Notes under the pieces: generated by a model | What the model was told of the DNA's origin: nothing | Seen by the model: the letters and a program-made list of their open reading frames with translations, nothing else | The model's database searches: none | DNA from: Nemopilema nomurai | Lineage: Eukaryota > Cnidaria > Scyphozoa > Rhizostomeae > Rhizostomatidae | Direction: 5' to 3' | Length of the DNA: 64,000 nt | NCBI GenBank assembly: GCA_003864495.1 | Contig: PEDN01001359.1 | Coordinates: 248,001 to 312,000, forward strand | In this document: positions 49,150 through 59,100 of the stretch, in pieces | Numbering within the stretch: the stretch's first letter is position 1 | How the letters are laid out: every line of letters begins with the position of its first letter | Made by a program: the position numbers and the translations under genes

Positions 49150-50061
49150 ATCAAACAAAAGTAGCGAGTACATAGGAATACAAACAGCCTTTGTGTAGCT
49201 GCGGCTCACGGCTCCACCAAATACTTCCGGCACCATTGACGACCGGGCTTTCTTCCCCTGTGCAGGAGCCTGGGGAAAAGAGAAGTCTTTCCTTTAGGAT
49301 CTAACAAACCACTGATATTCTATTCCATTACAGTATATCATTTCTGTTTTTTCTTCTTCACAAACCTCAACACCACTTTGCTGCCCCAAGACACGCAAAT
49401 AAACTAGCATTGACGCAATCTCAATTTGTTTTGATATGCCTTAAAGTTCGTGGCATGAAAAGCTGGTTGTAAACATGTCTATCAGATTTCTATGCCCAGT
49501 TTTCTGAAATACGAAGTCTAATGACCCGGTTTTGGATATCGGCTCCCTAAACAATTGGAGGATTGAGTGCTTTTAACTTCATAGCCTGGAATTAACTCAA
49601 ATATCATAGACACTATCGGGTTGATCTTGAGTTAGTCCTGGTTTCGGCTCTGTCGAAAGGAAGTACCAAGTCACCTGCTTGTGCGGTGTGCAATATTTAC
49701 TTCTTTTACAAATTTCGCTTCTTAGAGCTACAATACTTAATTACAACAATCTATCCGAACAAATGAGTATATTGTATTTCATAACCTGGAGTAAGCTCCA
49801 AATATCGTGGATTTATCGGGGATTTTTAGTGGACATCCGGTTAGGTTCTTTTGAAACGTAGCCTTAGGCCATTATACAAGGCTCGCCAGTTTAAAAGTCT
49901 TCCTTCTAAGAACTACAATATTTAATTACTACCATTAGAATATTTAAAGTTTCAGTTACAAGTCGTAAATTAGCCCAGAAATCACATGTTTGCTGTTGCC
50001 CGTGGCAACTTGACAGGTCTTATTGTGTCTGTTCAGCAAACCGAATCGAGCAATTGCCGCG

Positions 50062-50088
50062 AAAATGGCGTCAGCAACCAAAATGGCG
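50062..50088 (+). promoter_or_regulatory. Twin YY1-like motifs upstream of SERINC
   Basis: AAAATGGCG occurs twice (50062-50070 and 50080-50088), the core of YY1-type elements found at many animal promoters. The first ATG opens a 43-codon frame (50065-50196) that could be an upstream open reading frame. SERINC starts about 580 bp further on. Confidence 0.35.
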
Positions 50089-50664
50089 CCGCGTTGCAAG
50101 CGTTTCTTTGAAACATTTTTCTTGGGTTGTTTTTCAAAATTCGGATATTTATTGCGAATGAACTTGCATAAAAGCTCAATACTTCAGCTTGGATAATGTT
50201 GCCTTATTAATGTGTGTAATAAGTTGATAAAGACTCGCAAAATTGTGGGAAATTGGAGATTTGATGGTTTTTCATCATGATTGGCTGACCACCATACAGA
50301 AAGTAGACAAGCTAGGCCATTGACGCGGAAAACAAAACTTACAAACAGAGGAAAAGATATTGAAGAGGATTTTCACGAGAAAGTTCTTTCCTGAGGACAG
50401 TTTTAATAAGAAAAGGATGTTGTTTCGAGAACCATACATACAATTTGGCAGTTGGTAGACGCGATTAATTTTCTACAAGACGCAAGCATCACGAAGCGAC
50501 TTTTTTGTGAAAAATTTGAAGCACAGGAAATAGCACAGAGCTAAAATCCAGTGGCACAAACGGATATTTCGTTCAAGGCCGGTTCCTTGGTAGTCCTTAC
50601 ATTAAATAAAACTTGAAACTAGAATCGTAACATCGAATGCCCGCGAATTTTCTTATGGGTTTTA

Positions 50665-53277
50665 ATGGGAGCAGTACTAAATACCGCGGGTGCGGCTGAA
50701 ATCGCAGCAGAACTCGCGTGTTGCGCGTGTTCCTCGGTTTGTGGTTTCCTCTGCAAAGACCAAGCCACGCGGGCGAAACTTCGATACTGCACGTTACTTC
50801 TATTTGCGACAATCATGTCGTTCGTGATGCTAGTGCCGGGAATGCGTCGAAACATCGACAGGATACCGAACTTTTGCGGTAAAATGGTCGCTAGAGAAAC
50901 TTGTGATAAATTTTTCGGCTTTGGCGCGGTGTATCGCGTGATGTTGTCGATGACGAGTTTCTACGGTTTATTCGCAGTAATAACGGTCCGTGTAGAGCGG
51001 ACAAATAGTTTCCGCGCGAAAATCCACAACGGGTTTTGGATTGTTAAACTCATCATACTGTTGGGCATCACGATCGGAACATTTTTCATTCCCAAAAAAT
51101 CCGAGTTTTTCCGAATATGGATGTATGCATGTCTCGTGGGAGGCTTTGTTTTTATGATGTACCAGATTGTCATGGTGATAGATTTTGGCCATTCCTGGAG
51201 CGTTTCGTGGGCAGAGAAACTCGACTCGAACAGTTCGAAACTCTGGTACTTAGCAATGGTATTATCGACACTCCTTATGTTTACGGTCTCGCTTGCGGCA
51301 TTCGCATCCTTTTACGCGTTCTTTGCGGGATCCCACGCGTTGACACAGTGCAAAGCAAACATGTTCTACATCACGTTTGTCGTCATACAGTGTTTCCTAG
51401 CAACAGTAATATCTGTCATACCCACAGTTCAACAGGAGCTTGCAGGAGCTGGCCTTTTGCAATCATCGGTAGTTATTCTTTATACTGTTTACTTGACTTT
51501 CAATACATTGTCCACCGAGCCGGATTCGATGTGCAATCCGCTGGGAAAGGTTATACTAGATTATGATAAAATGTCGGGGATTAATGGAGAGGCGCTATTT
51601 GGGTGCATGCTGACTTTCGCATTGATAATTTTTGCCTGCACTGTTCGAGCGCATACAACGCACTTTGGAAAATACGGACTAGCTCTCTCGGAATCAGAGG
51701 AATACGCACTAGCGACTTTTTTAAAGCAGCGACAAAAGACATCAAAGGATGGCGAAGAGCCTGAAATATCCCTTGATGATTTCGTCGGATGCAGCTATTC
51801 CTTGTTTCATATCATAATGGCATTAGCGTCGTTGCATCTGCTTGATTCTTACGAATGGCACTCACCCGATCAAAGGTCAGACATGAAGCGACTTGTGAAA
51901 AACTGGGCCTCGGTTTGGGTTCAAATGGCATCGAGTTTCATTTGCATACTCATCTATATATGGTTCTTAGTTACACCGTTAATAAGAAAGATCTGGGGAC
52001 CATTGTTCGGCATCGTGATGCACGAAGATGAAGAGTTCAGAGGTCGGGGTCATGAGGTCAAAGTAGCAAAAATTACTAAAGAGAAATCGACTGAAGGCAA
52101 TGCAGAAAAAAGTAAAGTGGATATGGATGGGGTGAAGAGAAGAGATAAAGTTGAGAAAAAGAGTACAGTGGAGGGGAATTCCATTGGGAAAATCGGTAGT
52201 GTTGACAATGACCTCTCGCAAGGAAGCTTGAAGCGACTGAAATCCATGGAGAGTTTGCGATCTGCAGTTTCCGCTGTAACAAATCGAAAAGCGAGGCTTA
52301 AGTCCGAGGAAGACCGGAATAGCGCGAATGAAAATAAGTCGGATCTATCAAATGACATTCATGTGATTGATGACCGGGCGACGGGGAAAAAACGTAATGG
52401 TCTAACCCGGTTCGGTTCCATTGAGAGTTTAAGATCTGGACTTTCGGCTATATCAAGTGCGACAAGCGGGGTTAGAAACAAAATAAGGAGAAAACTTAAG
52501 GGAAGAAATGGAGATAGAAGAACTATGGAAAATAGACATTTTAATGGCGATTCCTCAGGTACTATGGACGAAGAGGTAAGAGATTTCCGCAACGAAAAGG
52601 AGAGACGCAATTCAAAAGTCAATCACTCATTGGTAAGTAGTAGAAAACCGGTAGATGACCGGCTTCGGGATATTCAAGACCGGTTACAACGAAGCTATGA
52701 CAGTGGTGCATCTGATAGAAGCGGCAAAAGTAACCGGACGTTAAAAAAACGACCCGGGAGTAGAGCGGAACAAACGAACATGGAAAAGATAGTAGAGAAT
52801 CAGAGGTTTGATAATGAATTGCCTGTGAGACCGGAGAAAAATGAAAACGTGGAATCGCTGATCGGGCCTAAAAGTAACCAGTTTATTGACGGTATTAGGG
52901 AGGTTCAAAGAGAGCCCAGTCCCGCGAATATACCCGAGGAGCAAACCGCGAGATTACTCAATGAACATCCGGATAGACCGCAGTCTAATGCGTCAAATTA
53001 CGGCACAAGTACGTTCCAGCAGAAAGCGCAAGATCCGCAGATTGCCCGCGAGTTGCTGCGGTTGCAATGGAAGATACTGCGAATGCAAGCAAAGGTCGTC
53101 AAGATACAAGAGAAGATAATGAGAATACAGGCTGAAGATGAGGCTGCAAAGAAAAATGCAATGGAGGCTGCAGAACAATTAGAGCCACCATTGGGCCAAA
53201 GCTCCATGGTTGCTGGTAGCGTTTACGCGAGAAAAACGGAAGTAGAAGACGACATTTCTAGGAAACAGCATGGTTGA
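50665..53277 (+). CDS. SERINC family membrane protein with long C-terminal tail
   Basis: Single-exon 870-residue protein. SERINC/TDE1 proteins are multi-pass membrane proteins linked to serine-derived lipid synthesis and phospholipid scrambling. Family marks: MGAVL start and Cys-rich N-terminus, VMLVPGM (54-60), VYRVMLSM, IHNGFWIVK (120-128), DFGHSWSVSWAEK (173-185), GLLQSSVVILYTVYLTF (263-279) followed by TEPDSMCNP, and the last helices (375-393, 418-440). About ten hydrophobic segments are visible. A usual SERINC ends shortly after the last helix; here about 430 hydrophilic residues follow. They include two related motifs, LKSMESLRSAVSAV (525-538) and FGSIESLRSGLSAI (583-596), and four basic Gln-containing heptads (799-826). 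Lack of introns suggests retrocopy origin, which is an inference. AATAAA follows at 53655. Confidence 0.9.
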   Translation: MGAVLNTAGAAEIAAELACCACSSVCGFLCKDQATRAKLRYCTLLLFATIMSFVMLVPGMRRNIDRIPNFCGKMVARETCDKFFGFGAVYRVMLSMTSFYGLFAVITVRVERTNSFRAKIHNGFWIVKLIILLGITIGTFFIPKKSEFFRIWMYACLVGGFVFMMYQIVMVIDFGHSWSVSWAEKLDSNSSKLWYLAMVLSTLLMFTVSLAAFASFYAFFAGSHALTQCKANMFYITFVVIQCFLATVISVIPTVQQELAGAGLLQSSVVILYTVYLTFNTLSTEPDSMCNPLGKVILDYDKMSGINGEALFGCMLTFALIIFACTVRAHTTHFGKYGLALSESEEYALATFLKQRQKTSKDGEEPEISLDDFVGCSYSLFHIIMALASLHLLDSYEWHSPDQRSDMKRLVKNWASVWVQMASSFICILIYIWFLVTPLIRKIWGPLFGIVMHEDEEFRGRGHEVKVAKITKEKSTEGNAEKSKVDMDGVKRRDKVEKKSTVEGNSIGKIGSVDNDLSQGSLKRLKSMESLRSAVSAVTNRKARLKSEEDRNSANENKSDLSNDIHVIDDRATGKKRNGLTRFGSIESLRSGLSAISSATSGVRNKIRRKLKGRNGDRRTMENRHFNGDSSGTMDEEVRDFRNEKERRNSKVNHSLVSSRKPVDDRLRDIQDRLQRSYDSGASDRSGKSNRTLKKRPGSRAEQTNMEKIVENQRFDNELPVRPEKNENVESLIGPKSNQFIDGIREVQREPSPANIPEEQTARLLNEHPDRPQSNASNYGTSTFQQKAQDPQIARELLRLQWKILRMQAKVVKIQEKIMRIQAEDEAAKKNAMEAAEQLEPPLGQSSMVAGSVYARKTEVEDDISRKQHG

Positions 53278-53400
53278 TGGTTATCGTTATACGAGAAAAA
53301 CGGAAGTAGAAGATGACATTTCTAGGAAACAGCATGGTTGATGGTTATGCTTATACGAGGAAAACGGAAGTACAAATGACACAAGGAAACAGCGTGGTTA
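53221..53400. repeat. 64-bp tandem repeats across the SERINC stop codon
   Basis: About 2.7 tandem copies with a 64-bp period (CGAGAAAAACGG recurs at 53228 and 53292, with a variant at 53356). The first copy encodes the last residues (ARKTEVEDDISRKQHG) and the stop; the others are in the 3' untranslated region. Because 64 is not a multiple of three, copies fall in different frames. Confidence 0.88.
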
Positions 53401-56169
53401 AAGATAATATCTATATTCAAAGCATGTATAGGAAACGAGAGACTCAAAAGTTCAGTTAATAGGAGAAGTATTGAAATGAAAAGGGGAATAGAATATGGGA
53501 TTTCAAAGAAATTACATAGTTCTTGGTAGATTCAAAGAAGTGCAACAATTTCCAGTAAATGACACAAATGGTGATTTAAGTCATATAACTTCAAACCAAT
53601 TGATCGATATAAGACTTAAAACGACGCTAAAATGGATATATGTGTATATAAATCAATAAACATATTGATAGAGTTTATGTTAACATGTGTAAATAATAGA
53701 ATTTATAAATAATGATAACTTCATACAAATAATAAAACTTCTATCTAGGTCTTGAAAATCTGCTTCAAGATAGAATGAGACTTAAGGTAAAAAATTGAGT
53801 AAAATAAAATAAACGAATGATGGTCGTGGAACATAATATCTAAACGATTGAAAGAAAATTTTAAAAGAAAAGTTAGAAGGAGATTTGAAAATTTGAGCAA
53901 AGTTTTCAGGAACCAGAGGCAGAAAAAACTGAAGCAGAAGTGCCCAAATAAAGAGAAAAGATAAATAAATTGTCATTCACGTCAATCAATGGAAGAAGCT
54001 GATTCACTAGTCACTAGAAAAAAGACTCCATTAGAAATGAGGAGTTTGTTTCTATTCAAATTTGTTTCGAAAGAGGCAAAGAAAAGATCTAGGGACCTCG
54101 TTAACATCACTTGATAAACAAATTCAGGCTATTCTTCTAAGAAACGTCACAGGGCTTCAGAAAAAAGCTGCCTTATTCTTTATCAACACCAACACAACAT
54201 TTAAAATTCAAAGGTACAAAAATAAACCATTTTCCAAAATAAACGACATTTATTTCCGAATCACAATTAACATGCTGTGTAGAATTGGGACAAATAAAGT
54301 GGTTATTAAGAAGGAGGGATATTTCAAGGCATGATCGATGACCTACAGGCTGAAGGATTTTTCAAATGCATTAGTCAGTCGATAAATCAGGCGATCGATC
54401 AACTAATGACACGATTAATCATTTAATCATTCAGCCAGCCAAATATCGATTTGATCTTAAGCGCCATTGCGACATCCGGGTATTGAATAGAGCTTTGACA
54501 AAAGGGAGGCGGAACACCGAAATTTTCGAGGCAGATATGAAAAGGAGTAATTAGGATTAGAAATCTGGGCCGAAAATGTAAATTGACAGGGAGTAAGAGG
54601 GAGTCAAAGAGGAGCCTAAATAAATAAACAAATTGACTTGTTAATGGTTAATTAGGTCTACATGACTAGGCAATCCCTCTTTCTAAAAGTTATCTTCTAC
54701 AAATGGTCATCTTATATCTTAAAGAAACATTACGTACGGGCTCTTGATAACCTCCATAAATAATAATTTGACAATTCTAAGCACTAGGATGACGTCAAAC
54801 GGCATGATGAAGAAAACAAACAAGTTGAGATTCTGTTTTCATATAGCTTGTGACGTCAGTTTAGAAAACAAATGAATAGGATTTTGAGACAAGCTTTAGA
54901 TACTGAAATATTCAAAAGCTTCATACTTTTAAATTTTGGCAAACTATTTCCTAGGTTGATATATGTTTCTCTTTACACTGTCATAAAATAAACAGTTTAC
55001 GTATACCCTTACTTACAATCTGTAACAGCAATTCTTGAACCAATTTTTGGGTCAAAGGTTGTAGGTCATGTCACATTTGTAACAAATTATAAGATATTCG
55101 ATTTTTGAACTAATTTTTCATTTTAGATACATAAATAAATGCTATTCTAATTACTTCTTCTGTTTGGATGAACAAAGACCGAATGCTATGTACTATTGCT
55201 ATTCTCAATTTGATATCAAATAATTTTCCTATCATTATTTTCGACCCATTGCAAACACAGCCGAAAATATTGACTTCACATATTCACTGTAAATACCCAA
55301 CAATTATTAATTTCATTCAATTTTGAATTCGTCTCTAATATATTTTATATTTAGCAGCATATATTAAATATATCTATCAAGTGAATTATGCAGCATAAAT
55401 TAATGAATTCTGTAGCATAAAGCTTCCCATTTTAATGCTGCTTTTAACAAAAACATGCTAAATTATTCAGCAAAACATAAAACCAAATTGAGTTACAATT
55501 TAAAACCAACTTTTAATGTACAATCGTAGCTTTTTAAGCCTCCTACGAGAAGGTAACGTAAAACGCAAAATTTACACAATATTTTTAAAGCTTTTATCAC
55601 TCCAACTTAGCAATGCTCATCTGAAGATCTAAATTTCAGTCTGGTCAACTGATGCTAGAAATGTTCTAAATCAAAAAGTTTAGTCCAGGGGAAATATTCA
55701 TATTGACATATTATATCGTAATATTTGCATTAAAAATCTGTTTATGTTGTAACGCGCTGGTAAAAATTTGGGTCGAAAATTAATCTTTTACAATCCTAGG
55801 CGAAAGTTAGTTTCACTATTTTCATATATGGTAAATGAATATTGATTTATTCCTATCTAACAGTTAATAAAAACTCCTCGATTAAAACTTCTACCTTTTG
55901 AATTCTCTGATGGGCTATGGATCAGTCAGTAATGAAAAGGAGCTATACGGAATCACTTGAACAATCAGTCAATCGATCACCAATGATCACTCGATTCTAC
56001 CCCCTATGATAGGCAATATAAAACTCCGATGTGGCAATCACCTTATCATACTCATACTCAACTGGTCAATCACTCACCAATCATGCATCATCAATCTTGG
56101 TCCGGAGCTAAATGCCTTGAACAATTGCCCAGCTAACAATGTAATCATCAAATAATCACTGCATCATCA
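53401..56169. other. AT-rich region between convergent genes
   Basis: Between the SERINC repeat tail and the convergent minus-strand gene. AT-rich, with no coding exon recognised. A minus-strand AATAAA (TTTATT at 55846-55851) lies about 320 bp beyond the stop of the minus-strand gene and may be its polyadenylation signal. Confidence 0.5.
53655..53660 (+). terminator. Polyadenylation signal of SERINC
   Basis: AATAAA about 380 bp after the SERINC stop codon; another lies near 53731. Confidence 0.5.
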
Positions 56170-59100
56170 TCAGTTGACAAGTTTCAGTGCCTTTCGCCTC
56201 TGAAACATTCTCTTCGCGATTCGCGTCCTGCTCTTTCCAACGCCATCTTCCTTGGCTTTACTGAGGCCATATTCTTGTTTTCTTTCACCTCTAGACGACT
56301 GGTCCATTCTGGAACGTAAGGAAAATCAAACAATCAGTCAAACAGACGATTGCTCAAAGAATGATTCAATGAATACTCGTATAAACGTTGACTTGTGGAC
56401 TTGCTTCTACTATTTAAAGACCACATAGAGGCATTTGTTGGCGATTTTTCTCTGATTTAGTAGCTGAAACTAAAAGAACATCCAAAACATTCTTATTGCT
56501 TGTAAAAAACAAGGGCGCAAGTCGTGAATTAAGATAGCCTTGTATTGGCAACAAATAGCCTTCTTGGACGCAAATGGAAGCAGACGATTTATGATGTCTG
56601 ATGATTAACGATTGTATGGTGATTAATTATTTTATTACTGTCTGATGATTAATGATTATATGATGATTAATGATTGTCTGAAGATTAAAGACTGCCTGAT
56701 GATTAATGATTGTTAATTAATAATGATTGTATGATGAATAATGATAATATGATGATTAATGATTGTCTGCTGATTAATGATTGCCTGCTGATTAATGATT
56801 GCCTGCTGATTAATGATTGCCTGATGATTAACAATTGTCTAACGTTAGCTACTACAGGGAACTACAATGCCCGCCAAAAGTAGTTGGAACACAGAGATTG
56901 TACTCGTAATAAATGTATATTTTCACTTAATTTCCCTATTCCAAGCAGACAGAACCCCCTCCCCCCCTTAAACAATGTTGTGAAGGTAGGTGAACATGTC
57001 GCTAAACATGGGTTACACAATTTGCGCTCCAACATACATGGGTTACACAATTTGTTGTCATTTTCCAGTCGGAATCCAACATTGTATATGGGGGAGGGGA
57101 GACGTTTAGTAGGAAAGATGATTGGACTGTTCCAACACTTTTGGCGGGCATTGTGGTTTTCTCTCTTAGTGATTCCCCTGATTCAAAGTGACACAATTTA
57201 CGTGTGAATTCGGCGTCTTTAACTTAGCCCTATGAAAAAAAGCAGTAAACCAAGCCCACCTTCCCCGCACTGACGCCCTCTTTTTGTGGCCGTGAGAACC
57301 TTTCTGTCTCCTTCGCATTTGTGGTATGAAAACTTCCAAATCGTTCTCTTCAGTATGAGAAGACTTGGCTGGGCTACAACAAATAGAAAGGCCCATTATT
57401 TCATCATCGTCTGTTCATTAAAACATATTCACAAAGCTTCATTAATATAATGATGAGTTGCAACGGATTACACAATACAAGGGTCACAAGTCAAAGGTCA
57501 ATTTCGTCTTACATTAATGGCTTCCTAATAGGAAGAACAGGACGTTGTGACCCCCAAAGGGCGAATCGGGCTTCCCAAAGAGATATAAAGATCTCTGAAT
57601 AACAGAAATTGGCTCTTAAAGGGTTACAAGAAATTATATAAACTATTGTAGGATCAAAATAGTAACGGTGAAAAGACTTTCGAAATAATTGATAAACGAA
57701 CCTCGCCATTAAATCATGATTACTCTGTACATATCGCAGCCGGTTAGGCCGCTTTCTCGAGATGGGTTCATCCACAACACTGCCTCTTTTTCGAGTTCCA
57801 CCCGATGGAGGCAACTGGGTCAGGCCAGGACATGATGACGTAGGAGTCTCTTCAGACTCTTGCTGCAGTGGCAGCTCCTTCGTAGTGGAGATGTCGAGGC
57901 TTCGGTCGATGACTGTTTCGGCTCCAATACCAAAAGGGTCTTCAGGGATGAAGGAAGGTTTGGGGTACAGAAACGACGCCAATAGATCACTTTGGACCAG
58001 GTCTTTGGCCAATATGGTTCTTGGGTTGTCCAAGCTGCTTTTGGTTAACAAGGCGATGTTTTCGAGGTGCTTCAAAGCTTTCGCATCTTCGTCTTCTGTA
58101 GAGAGCGAAAGGCGCCATGTTGGATTATTCTCGAGAGGGAAGACATTGTACAGCAAAAGTTGTAAGTAAAAAATTCATTCTCGACAATTTGGCTAAATTG
58201 GCTTGATCAGATTTACTAACACACTTATATGTGTGTCAGTCCTCTATCAAATAATCCTGACTATATTATTGATAGTTAAGAAATCGAAATATTAAAAGTT
58301 AAAGAGATCAGAATAGAGAAAATCAAAAAATTTACAACGTTTCCAAAAAAGAATAAGAACTTAAGAAATGGTCCCAATATGCAACTGACAATGCTTTGAA
58401 GCTTGTAAACTAAAACTTGCATCTTCGTCAACTTTCAATCTCTTTCAAGGCTTTCAAGAGCAAAATCCACATTAATACAGGCAGGAGGCATCACTGCAAC
58501 ATGCAAGCATACCTCTACCCAGGAGCTCCTCCTTCTCAGCGCTCTTCACAGGGTCATGCTCCTCCTTACGGGTATCCAGCTCGCACAATGTGCTGAGCAG
58601 CTCCGCGGCCAGCCGGTCCTCTTCGCTTCTGCCGATCCATCGTTGGTCATCTTCCGAAATAAGGGCATTCCCCTTGAAATTATCTTTCGCCGTTTCTTTC
58701 TCTTTATCGACTTTCTTCTTCTCTTTTGTCATCCGTTTCTTCATGACTTTCATCGACAGGTTCCCCGTCATTGATTGGAACTCAGAAAGGTCAGAGTTGC
58801 AGAGGCCATGGTCCACGGTCTGGTACCATCTTGGACTAGCCTCGTTATCGATATCGTAATCGAGGCAGTTGACAGAGAATGTCTGCGGGGTTTCGACTAC
58901 CGGGGAAGACTGGGCGCTAAACGAGAGGTGGTCCAGTGAAGGGGAGAACACGAAGCGCTCCGGGGACGAAAGAGGGTTGACTGATGTGCGATCTTGACCT
59001 GTTGTGCGGGGAGAGGCCTAAAAGAAGATTTGCGGGTTTAAACCAGTCAAAAGAAGTGATTGACAGAGCCAACTACGGTTATGGAAAAATGACACTTGTA

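Larger units (their letters stand above)
45474..50061. other. Gene-free stretch before SERINC
   Basis: No coding exon recognised. It contains MITE F (47426-47682) and repeat D copy 4 (48935-49149). The longest minus-strand frame (48469-48885) resembles nothing known and lacks an ATG at its listed start. Confidence 0.5.

Noticed and set aside
58095..58156. Earlier start of the minus-strand exon, at CTCGAG before AATAATCC
   Set aside because: It gives the wrong phase with the previous exon. The acceptor CTCTCTACAG before 58095 has a better pyrimidine tract and keeps the frame.
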